Shown here: one piece after another, positions 51,271 to 60,672 of the stretch | Numbering within the stretch: position 1 is the stretch's first letter | Layout of the letters: the number at the start of each line of letters is the position of its first letter | NCBI RefSeq assembly: GCF_023746615.1 | Contig: NZ_CP082275.1 | Coordinates: 2,108,001-2,172,000 of the forward strand | Length of the DNA: 64,000 bases | Reading direction: 5' to 3' | DNA from: Grimontia kaedaensis | GTDB taxonomy: Bacteria > Pseudomonadota > Gammaproteobacteria > Enterobacterales > Vibrionaceae | The notes under the pieces: model-generated | Databases searched by the model: none | What the model was told of the DNA's origin: nothing | The model's input: the letters and a program-made list of their open reading frames with translations, nothing else | Translations under genes and position numbers: made by a program

Positions 51271-52119
51271 TCAGACGTGATTGAACCGATAGGCTTTCGG
51301 CTCTGTTCCTTTTACCACCACTCTATGCAACTTTCTTGGTTTGTCACCATAGTCAGTCACTGCGAAATGCTGGGTACAGCGGTTGTCCCAAATAGCTACA
51401 CTGCCCTCTTGCCATTGGAAGCGCACCTGAAAATCAGCCGCGTGACTTCTGGCAAAAAGATCTGTGAGCGTTACGCCTTCATCTTCCAAACATTTATCAT
51501 CAAGCGATCGCGTGAATTGCTCATTCAGGTATAGGGTTGGATTCCCGGTTTCGGGATGTTTGACAACAATCGGATGATGAACCGCTTTCATATCTTTTGA
51601 AATGTTGTCCACAAGGCTCTCCCCTCCACTGCCTACGTCATCAAAACGGCTACCTGCGAAGCCGTGAACGGCATGCGTTGCGGTTTTCCCATCTAAACTT
51701 TGCTTCACATTTTCCGAAAGCGAAGCATATACCGCTTCCATATTTACCCAAATAGTGTCTCCTCCTTCATCTGGGAGATATTGGGCACAAAGTACTGAAC
51801 ATTTTAGCGGTGCTGATTGCCAGGTCATATCGGTGTGCCAATAGCTCTTCCCTGGCGGGTTGCCGGGTGTGGTTTCTATCTCGCTGACTTGCGGGTAAGC
51901 AAAGACATGTGGGAAAAATGGGTGCGGGGCTTCCAGTTCACCAAATCTGGCGGCAAGCCTAAGTTGGGATTCGGGAGAAAGAAATTGGTCACGGAAGAAA
52001 ACCACTTTGTGCTTTATGAAAGCCTGATAGACGTCCTCAAAAGTCTGGTCGTCACAATTAGCAAGGTCAACGCCAGAAATCATGGCACCAATCATTGCAT
52101 TACAAGGTATTACTTCCAC
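51271..52119 (-). CDS. TauD/TfdA-family 2-oxoglutarate dioxygenase
   Basis: This is a 282-residue Fe(II)/2-oxoglutarate dioxygenase. The metal triad is His95-x-Asp97 in YWHTDMTW and His251 in CTQHFAV, and the 2-oxoglutarate-binding Arg is in KLHRVVVKG (Arg266). The N terminus (GAMISGVDLA, VVFFRDQFLSPE) is typical of TauD. Substrates in the family include taurine, alkyl sulfonates, alkyl sulfates and phenoxy acids. No sulfonate transporter is adjacent, so the substrate is open. It appears to be a single gene, upstream of but separated from the peptide operon by 635 nt. Confidence 0.9.
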   Translation of the reverse strand: MEVIPCNAMIGAMISGVDLANCDDQTFEDVYQAFIKHKVVFFRDQFLSPESQLRLAARFGELEAPHPFFPHVFAYPQVSEIETTPGNPPGKSYWHTDMTWQSAPLKCSVLCAQYLPDEGGDTIWVNMEAVYASLSENVKQSLDGKTATHAVHGFAGSRFDDVGSGGESLVDNISKDMKAVHHPIVVKHPETGNPTLYLNEQFTRSLDDKCLEDEGVTLTDLFARSHAADFQVRFQWQEGSVAIWDNRCTQHFAVTDYGDKPRKLHRVVVKGTEPKAYRFNHV

Positions 52120-52422
52120 TGTTTTGCCATCCTTATTTCTTTAGCGAGTACTAACTTTCCTGACAATACGACGCAATAAACCTGTCATGGCTTACCTATC
52201 AGCATCTCGTGTATACAGGTCTAACCAATAGTATGACCTTTTCTACACCCTTTTGATTTCAAAACAAATTATATCAATCAAAACCTATTTCAATTTAGAT
52301 GAGCACAACAATCAAATTCACTCATGAGAACGATAAAATTTCCTCGTTGATTAAACGGATAAAAAGTTTACACTCGCCGAAAATTCATACCCAGATCACA
52401 TTTACAAGCGGCCTAATTCGAG
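52120..52422. other. Divergent intergenic region before the c-di-GMP gene pair
   Basis: This is 303 bases, AT-rich in the right half, between the leftward dioxygenase and the rightward cyclase gene. No gene or clear structured element is seen. It presumably holds both promoters. Confidence 0.4.
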
Positions 52423-53748
52423 ATGACAAAACATGTAATGGCAAAGAAAATTAACTGTTCTGTTAAACAGTTACATCTCCTGTCATTTCTTAAACTGTGC
52501 TTACTAATGTTGTTGGTGATTTCCACCAGCTATCAGCTTTACAACATGGCACACACCAAGCAGCTCATCGAGAAGATAGACGATGATTATCGTCGCTTGT
52601 ATACGACTATACGTCGTTTTGGGCCTTTTTATAACAACTCGCAGTCTGCCACCATGCACAATGGCGTGCATAATTTTGGCGACATCAGCGTGGTGGTACA
52701 CCAAGACGAAACCTCTGTGAAAAACTTGTCTGATGGTTTGGACATGCTTAACAATAAGTTAGAACAGTGTGCTCCCAAGTCAGTGTGGTCTATCGTCGTA
52801 CTTGAAGTCCCAAGCCGCTATGGCGTGTTCTATCCATTACGCCCTGGCTATCTTGAATCATTTTCTAGCTATATTCCCAGCGAACGCGTCAACGCGATGG
52901 TTGAGCGCGAACGCCTAAGTAATACCTATCGCGAGTTCTATGGTTGCATCACGCGTATGACTGAGGCTTACATCGAGAGTGAAACTCAGGAACGCATTCG
53001 TACCATTTATTTCCCGATACATAACGATCAGGCGTTAGACGCCATCATCGCTGTGGACATCAAAGAAAGTCGCACTCAGGATATTATCGACCAATACAAT
53101 GCTGAACATAACACTGTGCTCAACATCAATGGGACGAACAATATTTACTCTGAGAGCGGAGAACTGCCCTGCGCCAATGATGGTCCGTATCAGGCTGGAT
53201 TCCACTATTTGGATATTTTGAAAACGACTTTCGGGCCATCGATATTGCTCGCCGCTCTTTTCCATCTGGCTTTCCACTCATTCCGTCGCCGCGATCGTTC
53301 AATCAAGCGAGATGAAATGACTGGCTTATTCAGGCGAGATTACTACGAGCCCAAGTTCAGCCGCATGAACAGCTTTGCCCTGTTGGTGATGGACATAGAC
53401 CACTTCAAGCAGATCAATGATGAATATGGTCACCAGACAGGCGATGAAGTCATTAGAACCTGTGCCAGAATCCTCTCAACGCAAATACGCGCTGAGGACA
53501 TCGCCGTTCGTTGGGGTGGAGAAGAATTTGTTGTGATGTTCAAAGGTATCCAACACAGCGCACTTTTCGATAAAGCTGAACAAATAAGACAAGCTATTGC
53601 CAGCAAAGAAATTCTCGGTATATCCGTCACAGTTTCTATCGGTGGCTACATAGCGAAAAACACAACATTTTCGGAAGCATATAAGGCAGCTGACGCCGCT
53701 TTGTATCAGTCAAAACATCGCGGTCGCAATAAGGTAACTCTGACGTGA
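52423..53748 (+). CDS. Membrane diguanylate cyclase (GGDEF)
   Basis: This is a 441-residue inner-membrane enzyme that makes cyclic di-GMP. An N-terminal span (about 18-40) and a second at about 268-285 flank a periplasmic sensing domain of about 225 residues with several cysteines; its family is not recognised. The cytoplasmic GGDEF domain (about 300-441) has DEMTGLFRRDYYE, MDIDHFKQINDEYGH and an active-site GGEEF at 365-369. An inhibitory-site RxxD (RAED, 356-359) is at the right distance, so product inhibition is expected. Its stop overlaps the start of the phosphodiesterase gene (GTGA). Confidence 0.93.
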   Translation: MTKHVMAKKINCSVKQLHLLSFLKLCLLMLLVISTSYQLYNMAHTKQLIEKIDDDYRRLYTTIRRFGPFYNNSQSATMHNGVHNFGDISVVVHQDETSVKNLSDGLDMLNNKLEQCAPKSVWSIVVLEVPSRYGVFYPLRPGYLESFSSYIPSERVNAMVERERLSNTYREFYGCITRMTEAYIESETQERIRTIYFPIHNDQALDAIIAVDIKESRTQDIIDQYNAEHNTVLNINGTNNIYSESGELPCANDGPYQAGFHYLDILKTTFGPSILLAALFHLAFHSFRRRDRSIKRDEMTGLFRRDYYEPKFSRMNSFALLVMDIDHFKQINDEYGHQTGDEVIRTCARILSTQIRAEDIAVRWGGEEFVVMFKGIQHSALFDKAEQIRQAIASKEILGISVTVSIGGYIAKNTTFSEAYKAADAALYQSKHRGRNKVTLT

Positions 53749-55808
53749 AATTCTCTCTCTCTATTCCGAAAAGCTCTTTGAAGAACGATGTGTTCTTTGG
53801 TCTATTTTCGTTTGCATTGGTGCTGCTTTGCACTCAGGTTGCTTGGTACCCAATGGGGGGCTGGGTTTATGCACAGCTCTTCTCTGTGACCACAGGGGCT
53901 ATGGTGGCTGTGTGTTATATGTACGGAAAAGTCGGTGTTGCGGGGCAGTTTTTCGCTCTAATGACTTTTTACACCTTCATTAACCCGATCCCTAGTGGTG
54001 TCGGTTATATGTACACCTTATTCATGACGGTTACGCTATATTTTTCCGTTGTCGCTTTCGAACGCATACGCAGACATCCTCATGCAGTTCGGGTTGCTTT
54101 TTGTTTTTACGTATTTGTTGTACCCAGTGTTGGCGCTTTAATACTGGCGCTACTGGCGCCAAATAAATACGACTTTGATGCAGCACTGACCCTTTACCTG
54201 ACCGACTCTATTGCGATTTTGATCACCGCACCGATCATCGCACTAGCGTTATATGGTGTGAAAAAACCAAATGCCGTAAAAGACTATTTCACATCCCTGC
54301 TCAAGATTTCCAAAAGCGATTGGTTGTGCAAAGGTTTGTTGATCGTCGGTATTTTGCTGGTGTTTAACTACACCGACACGAACTCAACGACACCTTACCT
54401 GACATATTTATTATTAGCGCCGCTAGTGACTCTCGCCGTGTTCAACTTTTCTGAATTGACTCAGACGTTAATGATGATGATTGGTTTTGGTATGATTTTT
54501 CACTCTGAAGCCTACGATGACATCCACACGCTGAATACGCGTTTATCTCTGTTCTTCATGTTTTCGCTGATCATTTACATCATGCTTGAGTACAAAAGAT
54601 CATTACGCGTAGAGATTGAAGGAAATCTTAAAAGTTTGTACTTCGATAAGCAGAGTAACTTTGGCTCTTACCACCGCCTAGATGCAGATTCAGCAACAAA
54701 AGAAGACTTTGTAGTGGCAGCACTCGACCTACGGCCAGTATTCAAGTATCCGCTTGAAAAGCGTGACAGCATATTGCGGCAAGTTTCCCGCTTCTTTGAG
54801 GAACACACAGCCCTGTATGAACAGTGCTATATGCTCTATGACGTATCAGCGCTGATCATACTTACCAGCAATTCTGAGCGCGCCATTGCGGAGCTTGAAG
54901 CCATACCAGCCAAGCTGGATGACTACCTTGAGCAGCGTCAGATAAATTTCTATCCAGAAAAAATCCATTACTGCCGTTGCCGCAAGGGGATCCGCATCAA
55001 ACAGGCTGTTAATCGGCTAAACGTCAACATGCGCCTTGGCGACAAAGGAACACCGGGTTATGTGGTTGATTGCGATGACACAGGCTTGGATGACTACATT
55101 GCCATGCTTGAAGAGCTGCATGTCAGTGACGTTCAGATCCTACGCCAGAACTATCTGAACATTGCCAACCCGGATAAGGTGTGTTTCGAATTACTAAGCC
55201 GCTTCTGCTTCGACGGTAAAGTGCTCAATACGGGTATCGTTTTTCACTGTGCCCAGAAGCTAGGCTATCTGGAACAGTTGGAGCACAAAATCGTTATGCG
55301 CCAGCTTGTCTACCTCAGTCAGTTGGATCAGGACAGTTTTGAATACGGCTCTGTGAATCTCACTCCAGAATATTTAAGTGATGGTGCGGCTGTATCCGAA
55401 CTAATTGAATGGGTAGATTCTCATCATATTCAACCTAATAGGGTCAACATTGAGGTGGTTGAATCAGGCTCTATCGACAACCCTGAGCTGTTACAGGAAA
55501 ACCTTAATAGACTGAAAGAAAGAGGGTTCCGACTCGCTCTGGATGACTTTGGTGCTGGTCACGCGACATATAATCAACTACTGACCATGCCTGTTGATAC
55601 AGTAAAAATCGATGGCTCCCTGGTTCGCAACTGTATTACCGATCCTGTGAAGCGCACTATTATTGAAGATCTGCGCTCGATTGCCGACACATTGAAAATC
55701 ACCATTGTGGCAGAGTGCGTAGAGACCGAAGAAGAGGCCGATTACCTCAAACGGTTAGGTATCGACTATTTACAGGGCTATCTGGTGCATAAACCAATGC
55801 CAGTATAA
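53745..55808 (+). CDS. Membrane c-di-GMP phosphodiesterase (MASE-like + EAL)
   Basis: This is a 687-residue protein that starts at GTG overlapping the cyclase stop by 4 nt. The N-terminal half is a MASE1-like module of about eight membrane segments (residues about 15-285). A middle region (about 300-440) has no GGDEF motif and may be a degenerate cyclase domain. The C-terminal EAL domain has ELLSR (Glu482, the ExLxR form), NLTP, IEVVES, DDFGAG (600-605), VKIDG, AECVE and QGYLVHKP, so the metal and catalytic residues look intact. A cyclase and phosphodiesterase made from one transcript suggests local turnover or opposing response to two signals. Confidence 0.92.
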   Translation: MKFSLSIPKSSLKNDVFFGLFSFALVLLCTQVAWYPMGGWVYAQLFSVTTGAMVAVCYMYGKVGVAGQFFALMTFYTFINPIPSGVGYMYTLFMTVTLYFSVVAFERIRRHPHAVRVAFCFYVFVVPSVGALILALLAPNKYDFDAALTLYLTDSIAILITAPIIALALYGVKKPNAVKDYFTSLLKISKSDWLCKGLLIVGILLVFNYTDTNSTTPYLTYLLLAPLVTLAVFNFSELTQTLMMMIGFGMIFHSEAYDDIHTLNTRLSLFFMFSLIIYIMLEYKRSLRVEIEGNLKSLYFDKQSNFGSYHRLDADSATKEDFVVAALDLRPVFKYPLEKRDSILRQVSRFFEEHTALYEQCYMLYDVSALIILTSNSERAIAELEAIPAKLDDYLEQRQINFYPEKIHYCRCRKGIRIKQAVNRLNVNMRLGDKGTPGYVVDCDDTGLDDYIAMLEELHVSDVQILRQNYLNIANPDKVCFELLSRFCFDGKVLNTGIVFHCAQKLGYLEQLEHKIVMRQLVYLSQLDQDSFEYGSVNLTPEYLSDGAAVSELIEWVDSHHIQPNRVNIEVVESGSIDNPELLQENLNRLKERGFRLALDDFGAGHATYNQLLTMPVDTVKIDGSLVRNCITDPVKRTIIEDLRSIADTLKITIVAECVETEEEADYLKRLGIDYLQGYLVHKPMPV

Positions 55809-55817
55809 CTCTTACCT

Positions 55818-55842
55818 AACAGGCCTCTTCGAGGCCTGTTTT
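55818..55842 (+). terminator. Terminator after the c-di-GMP gene pair
   Basis: AACAGGCCTC, loop TTC, GAGGCCTGTT is followed by TT. It may act in both directions, as the next gene converges. Confidence 0.85.
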
Positions 55843-55849
55843 ACATCGC

Positions 55850-56968
55850 CTAAAACATTTTCGATGGTGCGGAATCAAAAAGATCTGTCAGATTAGTGAA
55901 AACCGCATAGGTAGTGAGAAAAGGTAACTCCTGACTACTAGTGACGTTGAGTTCATCCTCACCATATCTATTTAATCGCTTCCTTTCATATGAAACTAGG
56001 GAAAGTGCTCCTCGGTTGGATAAAACACGACGTAATGCTAGGTTAACTTTCGCCTCAATATCCTTGATCTTCGCTCCTTTTACATCTGATGCTTTAACTG
56101 CAGCCTCAATTATCGCATTAACGTTTTCTACACTACCGTAAACAATATGACGCGCCTGAATAATGGTCGTTGGCATCTTCAATTGTTTCGGATACCAACC
56201 TCCGGACATTTTTAAATACATATCATTAAAATCATTCCCAATAACAAGAGTTTTAATTCTAATTCCATGTAATAATGCAAACCCAGAAATCCCTTTGGAT
56301 AGGTCTACGACTCCTTTATTACTTTCGGAAGCAGTTGCACTTCCTCCTCCACTGCTTTTTGCCTCCCACGTATAGGCAATTACACCATTATCCACTTGCA
56401 TCTGATTGATACTCTCGGCCATTGCTTCAACCTTCTCATTCAACTCTGTGTACTTTGAATTCAGTTGAGTGCAGTCAGCTGATTGTTTTGTAGCGTCTTC
56501 TGGCTTTCTCGAACATTTTTTGTCTTCAGACTGAAAATCTATCAATGCTCTTTGTACAACAAGATTCTGGTAAGCACCGATTTCTGCTTCCAATGATTTC
56601 AGTTTGTTCAAATAACTATGGGACTCTTTAGTACTAACATCAGAGCCTAAGTAATTGAAGGTCGCGGAATAAGTAGGCTTATGCGGGTTGTAACAAAAAA
56701 TCGTGAACGCACCTCGTCGACCTGATGTATTGCAAGTTTCACCTAAATCCGGAACTGGAAGCATCCCAGAAACGGACAAAACTTTGCTCTGAAATGGCCA
56801 ACCAAACATTTGAGAAAAAAAGCCTTCATTATCAAAATCTGAGGTGATTTCATCAAATGAGCGAGTTACTGTTCCACTTGTACACGCACCTAAAACCAAA
56901 GTTAAGACTAACATAACTAGAGGACGTGAAAGTGAAATTATTTTCAGTTCTAATTTTTCTGATTTCAT
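55850..56968 (-). CDS. Lipoprotein of unknown function
   Basis: This is a 372-residue protein with a lipoprotein signal: a hydrophobic segment (VMLVLTLVLGAC) followed by the lipobox LGAC-T at about residue 29. The residues after Cys (TSGTV) do not include Asp at +2, so outer-membrane localisation by Lol is expected. A coiled-coil-prone, Lys/Glu-rich stretch (about 115-205) includes two CxxxxxxxC-type cysteines. A Gly/Ser-rich linker and a C-terminal domain with TYAVFTNLTDLFDSAP follow. I recognise no family. The gene is more AT-rich than its neighbours and has 300-400 AT-rich bases upstream, which suggests an accessory gene. Confidence 0.75.
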   Translation of the reverse strand: MKSEKLELKIISLSRPLVMLVLTLVLGACTSGTVTRSFDEITSDFDNEGFFSQMFGWPFQSKVLSVSGMLPVPDLGETCNTSGRRGAFTIFCYNPHKPTYSATFNYLGSDVSTKESHSYLNKLKSLEAEIGAYQNLVVQRALIDFQSEDKKCSRKPEDATKQSADCTQLNSKYTELNEKVEAMAESINQMQVDNGVIAYTWEAKSSGGGSATASESNKGVVDLSKGISGFALLHGIRIKTLVIGNDFNDMYLKMSGGWYPKQLKMPTTIIQARHIVYGSVENVNAIIEAAVKASDVKGAKIKDIEAKVNLALRRVLSNRGALSLVSYERKRLNRYGEDELNVTSSQELPFLTTYAVFTNLTDLFDSAPSKMF

Positions 56969-57371
56969 AAATAGAACTCCTAAATTATCCCATCTAAAGT
57001 TATAGGTATAATTTGAAATCTAATTGTATTAATCATGCAACCATTCAAAAATACATTAATCAAGACGGAAGATTAATAACATCAAACTGTCAATCTCAGT
57101 TACTGGAATAAGAGATTGAATTTATATTTTTTACAGTTTTTTCTTCTCGTTAAATGGAAATTTAATTAGTTCATACCCGAAAGTATAAGTCTTTTATAAA
57201 CTGACAAAAAATGGAGATAGCATAGAACGTCTTCCATACTTGATGACTTGACTACCCTCCAATCCCCAAGTAATGCTTTCTACCGTTAAGACCAAACAAA
57301 GTTTGAGAAACAAGATTTCTCCGACAAATTGCGGTAACATCCTCCCGTCTATCAAACCCTTGGATAACACT
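56969..57371. other. AT-rich gap between the lipoprotein and sbcB genes
   Basis: This is about 400 bases, very AT-rich to 57200. The last 99 bases are open in frame with sbcB and may be its leader or a short N-terminal extension. No other gene is visible. Confidence 0.4.
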
Positions 57372-58796
57372 GTGACACAAGCCAACGAACCTACCTTTTT
57401 CTTCTTTGATTATGAAACCTTTGGAACCAGCCCTGCCCTTGATCGCCCCTGCCAGTTTGCAGGCGTCAGAACAGACAAAGACTTCAACATCATTGGAGAA
57501 CCGTTGGTCATTTACTGTCAGCCGCCAAATGATTACCTGCCACAACCAGAAGCTTGCCTGATAACAGGCATTACACCGCAAACGGCGGTCAGTCGAGGTC
57601 TGCCAGAACCTGAATTTATTGCCAAAATTCATGAGCAGTTTTCAGTACCAGGTACCTGTGCGGTGGGTTATAACAACATCCGCTTTGATGATGAAGTAAC
57701 GCGCTACACGCTATACCGCAATTTCTTTGACCCTTACGCCTGGAGCTGGCAGAACGGTAACTCACGTTGGGACTTGCTGGACACCATGCGCGCAGCCTAT
57801 GCACTCCGTCCTGAAGGCATTGAATGGCCCGAAAACATTGAAGGCAATATCAGTTTTAAACTCGAACACCTCTCCGTTGCCAATGGCATTGAGCATAGCA
57901 ATGCACACGATGCAATGGCGGATGTTCATGCCACCATAGAAATGGCAAAGAAACTGAAAACTGCGCAGCCACGTCTGTTTGATTATCTCTACACCTATCG
58001 CAACAAAAACAAGCTGACGCCATTGATTGATGTGGTTTCCATGAAGCCGCTGGTGCATGTTTCAGGTATGTTTGGCACTGAACGTGGTAACACAAGCTGG
58101 ATTGTTCCGGTCGCATGGCACCCTGAAAACAAAAACGCCGTGATTGCGGTTGACTTGGCGCGTGACCCATCGCCATTGTTTGATTTGGATACCGATGCGC
58201 TTCGTGAACGTTTGTACACCAAACACTCAGACCTAGCACCAGATGAATTGCCAGCGCCTATCAAACTCATCCATATCAACAAGTGCCCGGTATTGGCCGA
58301 AGCAAAAACCCTTCGCCCCGAAGACGCAGCGCGATTAGGTATTGATCGCCAACAGTGTCTGGATAACCTAAAAAAGCTACAGGCAAATCCGGAAGTGCGT
58401 GAAAAGCTTGTCACGCTTTATGCGGAAAAGCCGGATTACCAATCTTCCGGCAATGTTGATGCGGCTCTGTATGATGGCTTCTTCTCTCCGTCCGATCGTT
58501 CGACTATGGACATCATACGTCAGACCAAACCAGAGAATCTGGCAGCATTAGATATTCAGGTTTCTGATGATCGCATCAAACCCCTCCTGTTCCGCTTCCG
58601 CGCGCGCAACTACCCATCCACACTGAGTGACAGCGAGCAGAAAAAATGGCATATGCATCGCCGTGACTATTTCGAGGCTGAACTGCCTGCATATATGGCA
58701 AATCTCGAAGCGCTAGCCGAAGCAAACCAAAGTGATGATAAAAAATTTAATATTCTTAAATCGGTTTATCACTACGTCGAATCACTGGTGTCGTAG
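57372..58796 (+). CDS. sbcB: Exodeoxyribonuclease I
   Basis: This is a 474-residue 3'-5' single-strand DNA exonuclease of the DEDDh class, used in recombination and mismatch repair. The first acidic motif is FFFDYETFGTSPALDRP. Others are GYNNIRFDDEVTR, WDLLDTMRAAYALRPEGI and the final EHSNAHDAMADVHAT with the catalytic His and Asp. The GTG at 57372 is chosen because it gives the E. coli length (475) and begins just before the conserved core, with TTGGA upstream. An ATG at 57273 is in frame and would add 33 atypical residues. Confidence 0.93.
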   Translation: MTQANEPTFFFFDYETFGTSPALDRPCQFAGVRTDKDFNIIGEPLVIYCQPPNDYLPQPEACLITGITPQTAVSRGLPEPEFIAKIHEQFSVPGTCAVGYNNIRFDDEVTRYTLYRNFFDPYAWSWQNGNSRWDLLDTMRAAYALRPEGIEWPENIEGNISFKLEHLSVANGIEHSNAHDAMADVHATIEMAKKLKTAQPRLFDYLYTYRNKNKLTPLIDVVSMKPLVHVSGMFGTERGNTSWIVPVAWHPENKNAVIAVDLARDPSPLFDLDTDALRERLYTKHSDLAPDELPAPIKLIHINKCPVLAEAKTLRPEDAARLGIDRQQCLDNLKKLQANPEVREKLVTLYAEKPDYQSSGNVDAALYDGFFSPSDRSTMDIIRQTKPENLAALDIQVSDDRIKPLLFRFRARNYPSTLSDSEQKKWHMHRRDYFEAELPAYMANLEALAEANQSDDKKFNILKSVYHYVESLVS

Positions 58797-58917
58797 GCTC
58801 TCGACATAGATCAAGCGTTTACCGTGTGATGTTCGCTTAATGAACCTGTATTTTCGGGTGCGTTTCATTTGAATTTCTGTGATTTGAGTCCACACTTTTC
58901 TTATAAGAGATTGCCAT

Positions 58918-59427
58918 GTGGAAAATGAGATGGTCACAAAGGTCAACAGTCGCTGCTACCGATTTTTAGATGTGGATTTCGAACCCGAGAGCCGTTCCCT
59001 GTATTGGCGTGACAGCACTGTCACAACACTGACCTATGAAGAATGTCGATTGTTAGAGATGCTTTGCTACCATGCGGGCGAGGTGCTTTCGGCGAGAGTG
59101 CTCTACACGGCAACTTCTTTGCCAGATTCATCTTTCTCTCAGCATCAAAACAGTATCTGCGCTTTGCTCGCCAAATCTTACCGACAAGGGCAGAAGGTCC
59201 TCCCATTGGATGTTGTCGGTGACCACGGCTATCGAATTGCTCTTCCTCAGAAAACATACCAAAAACAGGACGAGCTTCCACCCGATCCTTCCGAGCCTGA
59301 CGAACTCGACATCGACATTGAAGAAGCTATTGCCGAACCACAGCCAAACCCTAAAAACGCCCATATATTCATCACCACAGTCACAGTGATGGTGGCTGTT
59401 GCGGTAGGCATTGCTTACTTCATCTGA
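58918..59427 (+). CDS. Tail-anchored winged-helix (ToxR-like) protein
   Basis: This is a 169-residue protein. Residues about 10-110 form a ToxR/CadC-type winged helix: a strand (FLDVDFEPESRSLYW), then LTYEECRLLEMLCYHAGEVLSARVLY (in part), a recognition helix around HQNSICALLAKSYRQG and a wing ending DHGYRIALP. An acidic, proline-rich linker leads to a single C-terminal membrane span (about 150-168), and nothing remains on the periplasmic side. The start may be GTG at 58918 (AAGAGA upstream) or ATG at 58930. Without a periplasmic sensor it would need a partner, or would sense from within the membrane. A terminator isolates it from lrgA. Confidence 0.82.
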   Translation: MENEMVTKVNSRCYRFLDVDFEPESRSLYWRDSTVTTLTYEECRLLEMLCYHAGEVLSARVLYTATSLPDSSFSQHQNSICALLAKSYRQGQKVLPLDVVGDHGYRIALPQKTYQKQDELPPDPSEPDELDIDIEEAIAEPQPNPKNAHIFITTVTVMVAVAVGIAYFI

Positions 59428-59444
59428 ACTGACTTACCTAAAAC

Positions 59445-59472
59445 AAACGGTGGCTTAGGCTACCGTTTTTTG
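59445..59472 (+). terminator. Terminator after the winged-helix gene
   Basis: AACGGTGGC, loop TTAG, GCTACCGTT (one G-T pair) is followed by TTTTGTTTT. Confidence 0.82.
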
Positions 59473-59562
59473 TTTTCAGTGAGATCTTCCTCGAATTGGA
59501 CAAGGTTTCATATCCCGGCTCGTATTAGAATGTTGATATTTCTAACCAGTCGAGCCTAAAAC

Positions 59563-59907
59563 GTGAACTACTTACTTGGATTCGCGCTGATAGCGCTTTA
59601 TTACGCGATTGGCAGCTTAATCACTGAACTTCTGCATCTCCCTTTTCCCAGCAGTATCGTCAGTATGCTGCTGCTGTTCGTCAGTCTGACCACGGGTATC
59701 GTTCCCGGTCGATGGGTCAAAGATGCCTGTACCCTGCTTATCATGGTGATGCCACTATTCTTTATTCCAGCCAGCATGGGGCTGATGGATCATTTCACGC
59801 TGCTAATATCTGATTCTCTGCCGCTATTAGGCGCAACGATTTTAAGTTCACTGGTTGTATTAGTAGCCATGGCAAAGTGGCTGGATAGAGAAAAGGGAGA
59901 AAACTGA
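59563..59907 (+). CDS. lrgA: LrgA/CidA-family holin-like protein
   Basis: This is a 114-residue small membrane protein with four predicted spans and a GTG start. It has the family pattern LPFPSSIVSMLLLFVSL and PLFFIPASMGLMDHF. Family members (LrgA/CidA; YohJ in E. coli) influence murein hydrolase export and small-metabolite movement across the membrane. It lies 3 nt before lrgB and ahead of cdd, the same order as yohJ-yohK-cdd in E. coli. Confidence 0.9.
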   Translation: MNYLLGFALIALYYAIGSLITELLHLPFPSSIVSMLLLFVSLTTGIVPGRWVKDACTLLIMVMPLFFIPASMGLMDHFTLLISDSLPLLGATILSSLVVLVAMAKWLDREKGEN

Positions 59908-59910
59908 GCA

Positions 59911-60600
59911 ATGTGGGTCATCGCAACACTGATCGTCTACGCCATCGCCAGACAGCTCGCGCTGAAACTGCGTCACCCTGTATTTAATCCATTACTACTG
60001 AGCCTGATGGTATTAATGCCAATGGTGATTTACACCGGCGACACATATCAAATCTACTTTGACCAAAACAAAGTCATTAACTTTATGCTGGGACCCGCAG
60101 TGATTGCGCTGGCATACCCACTTTATGAACAGATGCATGTCATCCAGCGGCACTGGCGAACCATTTTGATTGCCTGCGCCCTCGCGAGTATTGCTTCGAT
60201 GGTTTTGGGCTCGTTAATTGCAGTTTGGTTGGGTGGCGATCTGCAAATTGCGGCATCAGTTTTACCCAAGTCGGTTTCAACACCCTTTGCACTGAGCACG
60301 GCAGACCATATTGGCGGTATACCAGCCGTTACAGCCGCTCTGGTTGTGATCGCTGGACTTTTCGGAGCATTGATTGGATATCCACTATTGAATGCGCTGA
60401 AAGTTAAGTCGTCACTAGCGAGAGGATTATCCATTGGCGCAGTCTCGCATGCTATTGGGACCGCAAAGGCCGCTGAGAGCAATTATCAGGAAGGCGCAAT
60501 GAGTTCTCTGGCCTTGGTCATTTGCGGCATCATCACGACTATTCTCGCGCCCTTCATCTATCCGGTTATTGTTTTTATTGTTAGTTACACAGGATTTTGA
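59911..60600 (+). CDS. lrgB: LrgB/CidB-family membrane protein
   Basis: This is a 229-residue polytopic protein with about seven to eight spans. Family stretches are NPLLLSLMVLMP, FMLGPAVIALAYPLYEQ, LPKSVSTPFAL, GGIPAVTAALVVIAGLFGALIG (in part) and GAVSHAIGTAKA. It works with LrgA. The pair is co-transcribed (3-nt gap). No terminator separates it from the cdd promoter region 150 nt downstream, so some read-through into cdd is possible. Confidence 0.92.
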   Translation: MWVIATLIVYAIARQLALKLRHPVFNPLLLSLMVLMPMVIYTGDTYQIYFDQNKVINFMLGPAVIALAYPLYEQMHVIQRHWRTILIACALASIASMVLGSLIAVWLGGDLQIAASVLPKSVSTPFALSTADHIGGIPAVTAALVVIAGLFGALIGYPLLNALKVKSSLARGLSIGAVSHAIGTAKAAESNYQEGAMSSLALVICGIITTILAPFIYPVIVFIVSYTGF

Positions 60601-60672
60601 CCTATCTCAAATGAAATCGAAATCATGTGAGTTCACCCTAATTTGTGCAATAGAGTAACCATTTGCAATTTT

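Noticed and set aside
57273..57371. 33-residue N-terminal extension of exonuclease I
   Set aside because: It is not present in the family length, is of different composition, and GTG at 57372 fits the E. coli start. It is kept as a stated alternative.
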